This document shows positions 50,864 through 60,640 of a DNA stretch of 64,000 nt, piece by piece (position 1 is the first letter of the stretch; each line of letters starts with the position of its first letter). The position numbers were made by a program, and so were the translations under genes. Origin of the DNA: Gammaproteobacteria bacterium (lineage in GTDB: Bacteria > Pseudomonadota > Gammaproteobacteria > Ga0077554 > Ga007554); NCBI GenBank assembly GCA_021731145.1, contig JAKFXX010000003.1, positions 58,825 to 122,824 of the forward strand. The letters are read 5' to 3'. The notes under the pieces were generated by a model, which worked only from the letters and a program-made list of their open reading frames with translations, made no database searches and was not told the origin of the DNA.

Positions 50864-52345
50864 TTATTTTACGTGGCGCATGGGATACGGATGCAACACA
50901 TCCAGCGGCACGCTATGCCCGGCGCTTTGCACGATGCGCGCGTGTTCGCGGCGAAATTCGCGGGCGTTGGACAGGCCGCAGGCGTGGGCCAGTTTATCTA
51001 CCTCCACACCCATCCAGCGTGCATAATTCGCCACGCGCGTGGCTTTATCCTCTACAACCAAACCGCGTTGCAGTTTTTTGTTGTGCGTGGTGATGCCGGT
51101 GGGGCAGGTGTTTTGATGGCATTGCAGGGATTGTATGCAGCCCAGCGCGAACATGAAACCGCGTGCCGTCACCGTGAAATCCGCGCCCATGCACAGCGCC
51201 CAGGCGACTTTGGCGGAGGTGACCAGCTTGCCGGAGGCGATCACGCGAACGCGTTCGCGCAGGCCGCTTTCGATCAGCGTATCCACCAGCATCGGCAGCG
51301 CTTCGTTGAGCGGCAGGCCGACATGGTCCGCCAATACCTGCGGTGCAGCACCGGAACCACCGTCGCCACCGTCAAGCGTAATAAAGTCCGGCGCGCTATC
51401 CATGCCTCGGCGAACAATGGCTTCGCATAAGCTGCGAATCGCCGCCTCCGACCCTAGCACGGTCTTGATGCCTACCGGCAGGCCAGTCACTGCACGGATG
51501 CGCGCGATCATGTTCAGCAGGTCGTCATCATTCTTGATGTCGGGATGGCGGTTGGGGCTGTCTGAAGGCTGGCCCATGGGGATGCCGCGAATCTGGGCTA
51601 TTTCCTCGGTTACCTTGATGGCGGGCAGTACACCGCCGCGTCCCGGCTTGGCACCTTGGGCCAGTTTGATTTCAAAAGCCCTGACGTGTTGCGCCACTTC
51701 ACGCAGGCGCGCGTCGCTCAGATGTCCTTCCGCGTCGCGCACGCCGTACTTGGCTGTGCCGATCTGAAAGATCAGATCACCACCGCCCTCAAGGTGATAC
51801 GGGGAAAGCCCGCCTTCGCCGGTATTCATCCAGATTCCAGCTTCTGCCGCGCCGCGCGACAGCGCACGCACCGCCGGAGCGGAGACGGCGCCGTAACTCA
51901 TGCCGGAGAGGTTGACGATTTTGCTTGCAACGAAGGGCCGTTCGCAGTGCGGGCCGATCACCAGTGGTGGTGCGGTTTCACGTTCATCTTCCAGCACTGC
52001 ATAGGGTGCGTTGACGAAGATCAGCGAGCCGGGCTCGCGCAGGTCGTTGGTGGAGCCAAAGCCGATGATGCCGCCGAGATTTTTCGAGGTGCGGTAGATC
52101 CAGGTGCGGGCAGCGCGGTTGAAGGGCATTTCCTGCCGGTCATGGGCAAAGAAATACTGGCGGAAGTATTCGCCCTGTCTTTCCAGGAAATAGCGCAGCC
52201 GCCCGACCACAGGGAAGTTGCGTCGCACGGCATGTTCTTTCTGGAAAATATCCTGAATGAACATCACGAACAGGGTGAGCATCACGATGCCCGCCGCCCA
52301 GCCCATGATAACCACGCCCCAGTTCACTACCCCAGTGACGCTCAT
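50864..52345 (-). CDS. FMN-binding glutamate synthase-like protein
   Basis: 493 residues. An N-terminal membrane helix (about 10-33) precedes a GltB-type FMN barrel (GGVLPAIKVTEEIAQIRGIPMGQ, TLDGGDGGSGAAPQVLADHVG, IASGKLVTSAKVAWALCMGAD). A cysteine cluster follows (CIQSLQCHQNTCPTG) that in GltB holds a 3Fe-4S centre. It lacks the amidotransferase domain, so it resembles the archaeal-type/stand-alone GltS class. The membrane anchor and the PII-like and CBS genes upstream are unusual for this family; the substrate is unknown. Confidence 0.85.
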   Translation of the reverse strand: MSVTGVVNWGVVIMGWAAGIVMLTLFVMFIQDIFQKEHAVRRNFPVVGRLRYFLERQGEYFRQYFFAHDRQEMPFNRAARTWIYRTSKNLGGIIGFGSTNDLREPGSLIFVNAPYAVLEDERETAPPLVIGPHCERPFVASKIVNLSGMSYGAVSAPAVRALSRGAAEAGIWMNTGEGGLSPYHLEGGGDLIFQIGTAKYGVRDAEGHLSDARLREVAQHVRAFEIKLAQGAKPGRGGVLPAIKVTEEIAQIRGIPMGQPSDSPNRHPDIKNDDDLLNMIARIRAVTGLPVGIKTVLGSEAAIRSLCEAIVRRGMDSAPDFITLDGGDGGSGAAPQVLADHVGLPLNEALPMLVDTLIESGLRERVRVIASGKLVTSAKVAWALCMGADFTVTARGFMFALGCIQSLQCHQNTCPTGITTHNKKLQRGLVVEDKATRVANYARWMGVEVDKLAHACGLSNAREFRREHARIVQSAGHSVPLDVLHPYPMRHVK

Positions 52346-52423
52346 AAAATAGCGAAATCTCCGTTATGTACTACACTACATAATAGCGGCACAACCCTGG
52401 GTTTTTTGATGCGGACTGGGGTG

Positions 52424-52831
52424 TCACTCCCACATTGCGCACATCCCGCGCAGCACCATGTCCGTGAGGCTGATGATGCCAATCACCTTGCCATGCTCCA
52501 CCACCGGCCCGCGTGAGAGGTGAAAGCGCTCGAAAAGCCGGGCGCAGTAGCGGATGTCCATGTCGGGGGGGATGGTAATCACCGGCTTGGACATCACCTC
52601 GTAAATGTTGATGCGCTCCGGCGCGCGATCCCTGGCGAGAACCTGGCGCGAAATATCGGAGAGCAGCACCATGCCGTATTCGTCATTCGCGTGACGTTTG
52701 TCGACGATCAGTGCCTTGGTCTCTACATACTTCATCTTGAGGACGGCCTCTTTGACTGTGGTCATGCCGTCCACCAGGTCAAATTCGTGCTTCATGACAT
52801 CCCGCACCCGGATCAGCTTGCGCTCGCTCAT
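52424..52831 (-). CDS. Two-CBS-domain protein
   Basis: 135 residues forming one CBS pair (RVRDVMKHEFDLVDGMTTVKEAVLKM, and VMSKPVITIPPDMDIRYCARLFERF ... GKVIGIISLTDMV). CBS pairs bind adenosine nucleotides such as AMP/ATP or SAM. It overlaps the PII-like gene by 4 nt and lies in the DUF1538 operon, which suggests that it senses energy state for the membrane system. Confidence 0.88.
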   Translation of the reverse strand: MSERKLIRVRDVMKHEFDLVDGMTTVKEAVLKMKYVETKALIVDKRHANDEYGMVLLSDISRQVLARDRAPERINIYEVMSKPVITIPPDMDIRYCARLFERFHLSRGPVVEHGKVIGIISLTDMVLRGMCAMWE

Positions 52832-53178
52832 ATCTCTTCCTCCACCAAACCACTTAGTTTGCGTACCTGATGTGTTACGCCCACGGCATCTTCAACGTCA
52901 ATCTGAAAGGCGATGCCCGCGCCAGGCCTGCTGTCGAACTCGCCCACCTGTGCAATTTTATCAAGAATCTTGCGGCTTAAATGCTCCTCTACCAGAAGCA
53001 GCAGCATATCGCGCTGCGTTTCCAATGTCAGCCCGAGAAAGGTCTTGGTCTTTTGCAGTCCTTCACCGCGGGCGTGATTGATAACCGTTGTGCCGGTTGC
53101 CCCTGCCTGGCGTGCAGCATCCATGACCTTTTCAGTCTTGTCGTCTTCCACAAACGCAATCAGCAATTTGAAGTGCAT
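52828..53178 (-). CDS. PII-like signalling protein
   Basis: 116 residues with a PII-type fold pattern: start FKLLIAFVEDDKTEKVMDAARQAGATGTTVI, a short T-loop (NHARGEGLQKTKTFLGL) and a C-terminal strand (GIAFQIDVEDAVGV). The canonical uridylylated Tyr is absent, so it is a PII-like relative and not GlnB. Such proteins often control a transporter encoded beside them. AGGAG precedes the ATG; it overlaps the CBS gene by 4 nt. Confidence 0.82.
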   Translation of the reverse strand: MHFKLLIAFVEDDKTEKVMDAARQAGATGTTVINHARGEGLQKTKTFLGLTLETQRDMLLLLVEEHLSRKILDKIAQVGEFDSRPGAGIAFQIDVEDAVGVTHQVRKLSGLVEEEI

Positions 53179-53190
53179 ATATTTTCTCCT

Positions 53191-53973
53191 CTATTCTCCA
53201 CTCTGTGTTTTTCGCCGCCTTGCCAGCCATTCACTCAGCTGGGCATAACCCATCACCGTAATCAGCGGGCACAATACGGTCAGTGCGATCAGCCCGAAAC
53301 CATCCAGCAACGGGCTGCGTCCCGGCACGGCGCTCGCCAGTCCCAGGCCCAGTGCGGTCACCAGCGGCACCGTTACCGTGGAGGTGGTTACGCCCCCGGA
53401 ATCATAGGCCAGAGGGATGATCGTGCGTGGTGCAAATGCGGTTTGTATCATCACGATCACATACCCGGCGATGATGTAATAGTGCAGCGGTGTGCCGGTG
53501 ACGATGCGGAACACGCCCAGCGTAATCCCGATTGACGCCCCTACCGCCACCGCCACACGCAAGCCCCACACACCCACTGCGCCGCCCGACACCTCATGTG
53601 CCTTCATCGCCACTGCGATCAGCGCCGGTTCGGCCAGGGAACAGGAAAAGCCGATGGCGGCGGCGAACAGGTAGACCCAGCGGTAATCCCACCAATGCAC
53701 ACCTTGCGCCGCTTGTCCCGCTCCATGGATAAACGCCGGGTCGGTCAATTGCTGTGCCATCAGCCTGCCCAGGGGGAACAGCGCCTGATCCAGTCCTTCC
53801 AGAAACAATGCCAGGCCCACCAGCACGTAGATAAACCCGATCAACACCTTTTTCAGGTTGGGGATGGATCGGCGTATCACCAGCCACTGGAAGCCGAACA
53901 GAATCGCCGCAATGGGCAGCACATCCCGCACGGTGTGGACGATTGCGGACAACAGGTGCGACACGGATTCCAT
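53191..53973 (-). CDS. DUF1538 membrane protein (second copy)
   Basis: 260 residues with about six or seven membrane helices. It has the repeated DUF1538 pattern: [60 protein letters not shown]. The AEPAL and YDSGG segments look like pore or ligand motifs. The family is unassigned. The gene lies directly after its paralogue and before the PII-like gene. Confidence 0.85.
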   Translation of the reverse strand: MESVSHLLSAIVHTVRDVLPIAAILFGFQWLVIRRSIPNLKKVLIGFIYVLVGLALFLEGLDQALFPLGRLMAQQLTDPAFIHGAGQAAQGVHWWDYRWVYLFAAAIGFSCSLAEPALIAVAMKAHEVSGGAVGVWGLRVAVAVGASIGITLGVFRIVTGTPLHYYIIAGYVIVMIQTAFAPRTIIPLAYDSGGVTTSTVTVPLVTALGLGLASAVPGRSPLLDGFGLIALTVLCPLITVMGYAQLSEWLARRRKTQSGE

Positions 53974-53974
53974 T

Positions 53975-54709
53975 TTAGATCATCATCCCGTAGATCATCA
54001 CAAAAATCATCGGCGTGAGCGAGGCGAACGCAATCAGGCCAAAGCCGTCCACCATGGGGTTGCGCCCCTTGATGGAGGACGCCAGCCCCACACCCAGCGC
54101 GGTAACCAGTGGCACCGTGATGGTGGAGGTGGTCACCCCGCCCGAATCATAGGCGATGCCAATGATCTGTGGCGGGGCGAACAGCGTCATCACCATCACC
54201 CCCAGGTAGCCGCCGATGATCAGGTATTGTACCGGCCAGCCTTTGATAATGCGGAACACACCGAGCACCAGCGCCACCCCCACTGCCAGCGCCACCGTCA
54301 GGCGCAGCCCCAAGGCGTAGGAGGTGCGCGCCTCGTCATTTGCCGCAATTATGTGGCCTTCCGCCGCCACGCGCGCCGCCTCGTTTGCCACTGCGATCAG
54401 CGCGGGTTCGGCCACGGTTGTTCCGAAACCCAGCGCAAAGGCGAACACCAGCAGCCAGGTCAGGCTACCCTTGCGCGCGAAGGCATAGGCCATCGCCTCG
54501 CCGAGAGGGAACAGCCCCATCTCCAGTCCGCGCACGAACAGTGTCAGCCCCAGCGCCACCAGCACAGCGCCCCACAGCAGCCCGCCCAGGTTGGGGATAG
54601 GCTGCTGGACCACGGCCAGTTGAAAAAAAGCGATCACCAGCACAATCGGCGCCAGGTCGCGGACGCTGCTCAGCAAGGAGTGCAGAAAGATAGTTATTTG
54701 ATTTTTCAA
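53975..54709 (-). CDS. DUF1538 membrane protein (first copy)
   Basis: 244 residues, about the same helix pattern as the next gene and the same motifs ([59 protein letters not shown]). The two proteins probably form a heterodimer or an internally symmetric transporter. It is the first gene of the DUF1538-DUF1538-PII-CBS-GltB-like run. Its upstream promoter was not found. Confidence 0.85.
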   Translation of the reverse strand: MKNQITIFLHSLLSSVRDLAPIVLVIAFFQLAVVQQPIPNLGGLLWGAVLVALGLTLFVRGLEMGLFPLGEAMAYAFARKGSLTWLLVFAFALGFGTTVAEPALIAVANEAARVAAEGHIIAANDEARTSYALGLRLTVALAVGVALVLGVFRIIKGWPVQYLIIGGYLGVMVMTLFAPPQIIGIAYDSGGVTTSTITVPLVTALGVGLASSIKGRNPMVDGFGLIAFASLTPMIFVMIYGMMI

Positions 54710-54882
54710 AAGTAAGTGGTTCCGGTTGTGCGCGCCGCCTCAAGTGCTGCAGGGCTGGCGCACGGTGCGTTTGGCATAGCGTAACGCATCAAAGTTACTA
54801 AAGCGTGGATATGAATCATCCGATATATTGCTTAGAGATCTCGATAAATGCACCTTTGACGTAATGCACGGAGTTGTATGGC

Positions 54883-54911
54883 TTGCAAATATCCGCGATT
54901 ATAGGGATGAT
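54883..54911 (+). promoter_or_regulatory. Weak candidate promoter of the secreted beta-helix gene
   Basis: TTGCAA (54883-54888) and GATGAT (54906-54911) are 17 nt apart. Both hexamers match only partly. The surrounding gap 54710-54998 is AT-rich and otherwise shows nothing I can support. Confidence 0.3.
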
Positions 54912-54998
54912 AAATATTTTTAGGTGGGAAAACATCACTTAGCGGGACGGCAGGGAAGTTTTGGCTCTGTCCGGCCGTATGCGTGTGAGACAAAAGCT

Positions 54999-57407
54999 AT
55001 GCCAAAAACTATAAAATTGCCAGGCAGTTGCTTGTCGAGTATTCGGCTGTGGGGTGCGCTCGCGCTCCTATTGGTTACGGGGTGGTTGGGCAACGTGGCG
55101 CAGGCGGCTACGACGTTTCTTGGGCCAGTGAATGCCAGTGCGGATGAGGCCGACGCCCTGCCTGGTGACGGGATTTGTAGGGCAACGGGCGGAAATTATT
55201 GTACCCTGCGTGCCGCAATCCAGGAATCCAATGCTCTATTCCCCAAAGGCGTTACCGATATCACCATCACGGTCAACACAGGCACTTACTTCCTTGGCCT
55301 GACGGGCGCCGACGACGATGCTGCCGCCACCGGCGATCTCGACATTCTCGGCACCTGCCCGAGCGCCGACATTAATCTGCCTTGTCTGAAGATCGAAGGC
55401 AATGGTAAGGGGGACACCATCATCGACGGCAAGGGTATGGCCCGTGTCTTTCACTTTGTCGGCAAAAACACCGTAAAAATCACCGGGGTGACTATCCAAA
55501 ACGGTGGCGTTACGAATGAAAATGGCGGCGGCATCAAAAATTCCAATGGCTGGGTGACGCTGGAAAACTGCGCAATCACTCAAAATACCATCGGGAATAC
55601 GACAGGCGCCAGATACGGCGGCGGCGGTATCTACAACGCGTTTGGCGGGCGCATGGTGATTAACGGTTGCACTATCAGCGGCAATAAAGTCAACAATACG
55701 CAGGGGATGAATGGGGACGATTATATTTTCGGTGTCGGCGGTGGTGGTGGCGGTATCAGCAATGTTGGTGTGATGACGATTAAGTCAACCACAATCCAGG
55801 ACAACTTGGGCAGGCCGTTAGGCGGCGGTATCATGAATGTCAGCGGGTTTGTGGGGGAAAGTGGCAAACTCACCATCATCAGCAGCACTCTGCAAGGCAA
55901 TAAAAATGCCAAGGATGACGGTACCCCGAACGGGGTTGGCGGCGCCCTTAGCAATCAGGGCGGCCTGGTAAGTATCAAGCAGTCCATAATCAGCGGCAAT
56001 ACTGCCCGTGAGGGCGGGGGTGTTTTCAACACCAACAGCGCTGCCGGGCAGGGGACGATCAGCGGCAGTGTGTCGATCATCGCCAGCCTTGTCGATAACA
56101 ACATCGGTAACGGCCTGTCCAACAAGGATGCAATGGAGGTCCGTTACAGCACCATCAGCAATAATAAGGCCCAGCCTTTTGACACCTGCACGGGCGGCTC
56201 CGGTGGCTGTACAAACGGTGCTGACGGCGGCGGCATCAACAACTATGGTCCCGGCGAGCTCACGGTGGAAAACACCACCATCACCCTCAACACTGCCAGA
56301 AACGGCGGTGGTATCAATAACGGCCGTGCCATGGCGCTCACCAGTATCACCATCAGTGATAACACGGCCACGAATGCCGATGGTGGCAAAGAAATTTTTA
56401 TCAATATCCAGGACATCGTGAGCAACCCTGCCAAGTTTAAAACCGTGCTTTTGAGCAATATCATCGGCGGCAATGGCGTTGCCAGCAGTAACAATTGCAG
56501 TGGCGGTACTGTGGGTAACTCAGACAATACGCTTGTCAATGCGGATTACCTCAAAACCATTACTTCCAAGGGTTACAATCTGGAAAATGGCAATAGTTGC
56601 GGCCTCAAGGGGGCGGGTGATCTTAATGCCAATCCGAACCTTGGCGCGCTTGCCGATAATGGCGGCGGTACGCAGACGATTTTGCCCGGTGGCGTGTACC
56701 CCAAGAATTTTATGCCTGGCAGTCCTGCCATCGGTAAGGGCGCCTGCCCCAGCCCCGCGTTCGACCAGCGTCAGTTCGGGCGGCCGGGAACGGATAGGGT
56801 GTGCGACATCGGTGCTGTGGAGTCTGATGGTGATAAGGCAGTCCAGAAGGTCGATCTCGAGGTGCAGAAAACTGCGAATGTTCCCTCGGTTGTGTTGAAT
56901 GGCCCAATAATATATACCCTTACCGTGACCAACCATGGACCTGGCATTGCCGTGGACATTACTCTGACAGACAGGCTGCCTGCGGGCGTGACCTATGCGG
57001 GATGGGCTCAACCGGTCCCTAATACTAACCCCTCGGGTGTTCGATGTAACGACCCTACATCATCCGCCGATCCTACCTGCACGCTTGCCAGCTTGGAGCC
57101 AGGCGCGAGTTTCACCGTATACCTCACGGTGCAGGTGACGGATGGTAGTCTCGTCCCCACTGACCCCGCTCAAGTTAGAACCATCGAAAACATGTCGTCG
57201 GTGAGTGTCACATCGCCGGCCGATTACCTTCCCGGCAGCAATGGTTCGCTGACCAGTTGTGTGCGTGGCGCCTGCGCGATTACCCGGGTGTTGATGGGTG
57301 ACGGTGTTACCAACTTTACCCCTAGCGGCGGCGGCGGGGTCTTCGGTCCTTGGGCGTTGTTGTTGCTTGGGGTGCCGGGGTTGTTCCTGCTGCGTCGCCG
57401 AATGTAG
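54999..57407 (+). CDS. Large secreted beta-helix protein with sorting tail (GlyGly-CTERM-like)
   Basis: About 802 residues. A signal peptide (cut near AQAATT) is followed by a CSLREA-type start (CTLRAAIQESNA) and a long right-handed beta-helix (about 80-590) made of repeats such as NGGGI.N and ITGNT-like turns (GGGIKNSN, GGGISNVG). A DUF11-type domain (about 630-740, VQKTANVPSVVLNGPIIYTLTVTNHGPGIAVDITLTDRLP) and a C-terminal tail close it: SGGGGVFGPWALLLLGVPGLFLLRRRM. The Gly-rich segment, helix and Arg cluster fit a rhombosortase-type sorting signal. A surface or cell-envelope adhesin is likely; the ligand is unknown. An in-frame GTG at 54924 is the alternative start. Confidence 0.85.
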   Translation: MPKTIKLPGSCLSSIRLWGALALLLVTGWLGNVAQAATTFLGPVNASADEADALPGDGICRATGGNYCTLRAAIQESNALFPKGVTDITITVNTGTYFLGLTGADDDAAATGDLDILGTCPSADINLPCLKIEGNGKGDTIIDGKGMARVFHFVGKNTVKITGVTIQNGGVTNENGGGIKNSNGWVTLENCAITQNTIGNTTGARYGGGGIYNAFGGRMVINGCTISGNKVNNTQGMNGDDYIFGVGGGGGGISNVGVMTIKSTTIQDNLGRPLGGGIMNVSGFVGESGKLTIISSTLQGNKNAKDDGTPNGVGGALSNQGGLVSIKQSIISGNTAREGGGVFNTNSAAGQGTISGSVSIIASLVDNNIGNGLSNKDAMEVRYSTISNNKAQPFDTCTGGSGGCTNGADGGGINNYGPGELTVENTTITLNTARNGGGINNGRAMALTSITISDNTATNADGGKEIFINIQDIVSNPAKFKTVLLSNIIGGNGVASSNNCSGGTVGNSDNTLVNADYLKTITSKGYNLENGNSCGLKGAGDLNANPNLGALADNGGGTQTILPGGVYPKNFMPGSPAIGKGACPSPAFDQRQFGRPGTDRVCDIGAVESDGDKAVQKVDLEVQKTANVPSVVLNGPIIYTLTVTNHGPGIAVDITLTDRLPAGVTYAGWAQPVPNTNPSGVRCNDPTSSADPTCTLASLEPGASFTVYLTVQVTDGSLVPTDPAQVRTIENMSSVSVTSPADYLPGSNGSLTSCVRGACAITRVLMGDGVTNFTPSGGGGVFGPWALLLLGVPGLFLLRRRM

Positions 57408-57445
57408 GGTGCGCCGTACCCATGAAGGGCACAATGCGCGCACCT
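57405..57445. repeat. Degenerate relative of the 867-916 palindrome
   Basis: GTAGGGTGCGCC starts here and GCGCACC ends it (7-bp arms GGTGCGC/GCGCACC). The stop codon TAG of the beta-helix gene lies inside the element. Similarity to the first repeat is limited to the GTAGGGTGYG start and the outer arms. Confidence 0.4.
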
Positions 57446-57461
57446 CCTTCTCATCTTTACC

Positions 57462-58094
<633 letters not shown>

Positions 58095-58167
58095 CTAACC
58101 ACAACCGCCCCTTTCTTGACACCCCAGGGGGCGGGTGATAGTTTCTTTAAATGATTGAAGAGCCTGT

Positions 58168-59082
58168 ATGCCGATGATTCTGAGTTTTAAAAAACCTCAC
58201 AGCACGCAGCGTGGGCTGTTCCCGGCGTGCGCGCTCAGGCGGCTGGCTTGGGTGTTTCTGGCAGGCGGGCTGGCCGTCAGTGGTGGTTGCGCCACTGTAC
58301 CCCCGACCCAGGAAATGAGCGATGCCCGTCAGGCGCTTGATGCGGCGCATCGGGCTGAGGCCACCCGGCATGCACCTGACGCGCTGGAAGGAGCGGAAAG
58401 TCTGCTCTCTCAGGCTAAGGATAAGTTGGGGGCGGGCGCATTCACACAAGCGCAGAAAACAGCTTTGGCAGCCAAAGAGGAGGCAACCAAGGCGCGCGCC
58501 ATGGCGTCGGCTATCAGTGCTGCCAAAGCAGCGCTAAGCGATGCGGCGGCAATGGATGCGCAGTCACCCGAGGCGCAGGAGCTACTGGGGCAGGCAGAAG
58601 CCGCCGCCAAGGTGGATGACGACAAAAATGCCGTCAGGCTTGCCGGTGAGGCTGCTCAGCGGGCGAAACAGGACATCAATCACGCTTACCTGGGCAAGGC
58701 CAAGGCAATGCTTGAAGAGGCAAAGACCTTTCAGGCGATTTCCACCGGACAGCGCGCAGCTCTGGAGTCTGCAGAGGCGGCATACCGCAACAGGGAAGGC
58801 AAAAAGGCCCATGAATTGAGCAGCAAGCTGTTGGATGAGCTGCGTGCGGCCCAGCCCATGCAGCCGGAAGCTGTTTCGCCTCCGCCGACATCACCGCCGG
58901 AACAGCCGTTGTTATCCAGTTATACGGTAAAGGGTGGCGATAGCTTGTGGAAAATCTCGGGCCGTGATGAGGTGTATGGTAATCCCCATCAATGGCGGTT
59001 GATCTATCACGCAAACAGGAAGAAGATAAAAAATATCAATGTGATTCATGCTGGCCAGGTGTTTGTCATCAACCGGAAATAG
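58168..59082 (+). CDS. LysM lipoprotein with helical repeat region
   Basis: 304 residues. The signal peptide ends in a lipobox (VSGGCAT), then comes a DUF4398-like alanine-rich helical region (about 45-245) with repeated A-K-A-E heptads, and a C-terminal LysM module (YTVKGGDSLWKISG ... INVIHAGQVFVINRK). It should be an outer-membrane or periplasmic lipoprotein binding peptidoglycan. Its coding DNA is rich in GCG/GCC codons. The YqhA gene follows 18 nt later. Confidence 0.88.
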   Translation: MPMILSFKKPHSTQRGLFPACALRRLAWVFLAGGLAVSGGCATVPPTQEMSDARQALDAAHRAEATRHAPDALEGAESLLSQAKDKLGAGAFTQAQKTALAAKEEATKARAMASAISAAKAALSDAAAMDAQSPEAQELLGQAEAAAKVDDDKNAVRLAGEAAQRAKQDINHAYLGKAKAMLEEAKTFQAISTGQRAALESAEAAYRNREGKKAHELSSKLLDELRAAQPMQPEAVSPPPTSPPEQPLLSSYTVKGGDSLWKISGRDEVYGNPHQWRLIYHANRKKIKNINVIHAGQVFVINRK

Positions 59083-59100
59083 CAGCGGCCAACCGCCATA

Positions 59101-59658
59101 ATGAAAAAGAAACTGGAAAGCGTTTTTGAAGGGCTGCTGTGGGACAGCCGCCTGATCGTGCTGTCGGCGGTGGTCACGAGCCTGGTGGCAAGCTTGGCGA
59201 TGTTTTATATCGCCACGGTAGATGCCTATTTCATGATCATCCACCTTGGTGAATATCTCTCCCCCGATCTGGCGGGAGAGGCGCGCAGCGCCCTGCGCAG
59301 CAGCACCATTGCCCACGTCGTGGAGATCGTCGATGGTTATCTGTTGGCCACCGTGTTGCTCATTTTCTCTCTGGGATTGTATGAGTTGTTTATCAGCACC
59401 ATCGACAAGGCGGAAAGCGCTGAAACGAAGTCGAATGTGCTGCTGATCCGCAATCTTGATGACTTGAAATCACGGCTTGCCAAGGTGATTTTGATGATCT
59501 TGATCGTCAAATACTTTGAGCATGCGATCCGCATGAAGTTTGAAACCCCGATGGACTTGCTCTATCTGGCGGCGGGTATTGCTTTGCTTGGGGTGGCGCT
59601 TTATCTGTCCCATGCGGGGGAGCATCCGCCAGCCCACGACAAGGCTGAACCTCACTGA
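59101..59658 (+). CDS. YqhA/UPF0114 membrane protein
   Basis: 185 residues with four membrane helices and the family pattern (FEGLLWDSRLIVLSAVV, VDGYLLATVLLIFSLGLYELFIS, KVILMILIVKYFEHAIRMKFETP). UPF0114 proteins are inner-membrane proteins of unknown function; structural models suggest channel-like assemblies. It follows the LysM gene closely and may be co-transcribed. Confidence 0.88.
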   Translation: MKKKLESVFEGLLWDSRLIVLSAVVTSLVASLAMFYIATVDAYFMIIHLGEYLSPDLAGEARSALRSSTIAHVVEIVDGYLLATVLLIFSLGLYELFISTIDKAESAETKSNVLLIRNLDDLKSRLAKVILMILIVKYFEHAIRMKFETPMDLLYLAAGIALLGVALYLSHAGEHPPAHDKAEPH

Positions 59659-59698
59659 GATTCAGCTTTCCTGCGGCACGTCCGTGTTCTTGCCGGCG

Positions 59699-60457
59699 TT
59701 ACCTGGGAAGACACACTTCCCCGCTAGGGCATTTGAAGAACCACATCTGGTAGAACGATACCACCCACTGAACCGTGAATGAAAACGCCATTAGCGCACC
59801 GCTGGCGATGACGACATAGCCGAAGGGTTCAGACACCTTGGTCAGCCACCAGGACGTAATATCCATCAGGATCGCCAAGAAAGGCAATACGATAATCACT
59901 GACTTCATATGGGGCCGGCGCATATAGCTGTGACTGAAAATCAGACCGAGAAAACCAAAGATGAAGGTTAATCCGAACAGGTGAATATGGGATACGCGCA
60001 CTAGCGTACCAATACTCACCCCTGTGTCGACCTGCGCCACGGACTTCACGTCATCGTAACTCATTAACGTGGGGATGTGGGGGTTGGAGCCACTGTGACA
60101 CATCTGACAGCGCGTCTTCATGATCGGCTCAATCTGCTTATGGAAGACGTCTTCATTTTCGCCATCATGGACCCATGCGATGATGGTCGCCTTCTCCTCT
60201 GCGGGCAGCATGCCGGACATCGGCCCCTTAAGCGCACCCTCGATCCGGCTGGCTGACTTGTCGCCTCTATAGGCGATTACGATATCCTTGACCGAGATGC
60301 CAGGCTTGCCATCCCGTCCGGCATGAACCTCATAGATTTGAATCATCGCAAATATATAGCCGATGCCGAGAATAATCAGTATGCAGGTATACAACACCTT
60401 CAAGCTGGAGGGTAAATCATCGAATTGGGGGTAACTAAATTTGGTGTAACTGTTCAT
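59699..60457 (-). CDS. Membrane-bound mono-heme cytochrome c-like protein
   Basis: 252 residues. One helix near the N-terminus (about 20-43), a periplasmic segment with a single CXXCH heme site (RCQMCHSG, near 118) and four further helices with conserved His/Tyr (HIHLFGLTFIFGFLG). It probably passes electrons in the periplasm or to a membrane partner. I recall this arrangement from sulfur- and iron-oxidising gammaproteobacteria, but no partner is encoded beside it. A perfect palindrome lies 30 nt upstream of its start. Confidence 0.82.
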   Translation of the reverse strand: MNSYTKFSYPQFDDLPSSLKVLYTCILIILGIGYIFAMIQIYEVHAGRDGKPGISVKDIVIAYRGDKSASRIEGALKGPMSGMLPAEEKATIIAWVHDGENEDVFHKQIEPIMKTRCQMCHSGSNPHIPTLMSYDDVKSVAQVDTGVSIGTLVRVSHIHLFGLTFIFGFLGLIFSHSYMRRPHMKSVIIVLPFLAILMDITSWWLTKVSEPFGYVVIASGALMAFSFTVQWVVSFYQMWFFKCPSGEVCLPR

Positions 60458-60487
60458 GGCGATCAGCCTTCATAAATCGTAAGCCAC

Positions 60488-60513
60488 TACTATGCCGCCA
60501 AAGCGGCATAGTA
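60488..60513. promoter_or_regulatory. Perfect 11-bp palindrome upstream of the cytochrome gene
   Basis: TACTATGCCGC and its perfect complement flank a 4-nt CAAA loop. No T-tract is present on either strand. On the minus strand it lies between the GATase stop and the cytochrome start, so it may be a regulator site or an mRNA hairpin. Confidence 0.5.
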
Positions 60514-60640
60514 TGTTCAGGGGCAGGGCGTGAGTAACGTTCTAAACTTGCTTGGAGTTTCTGCTAAAACGGAATTGTCACAGTGGAAGCATGGGATATT
60601 ATATCGCATGACGCTTGTCGAAGGTATATGAGTATATTAC

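Noticed and set aside
50606..52516. Long plus-strand frames across the GltB-like gene
   Set aside because: They are antisense shadows of a high-GC conserved gene, with no recognisable domain.
53858..54715. Plus-strand frame of 285 residues rich in His, Arg and Gln
   Set aside because: It is antisense to the DUF1538 genes and shows only reverse-complement composition.
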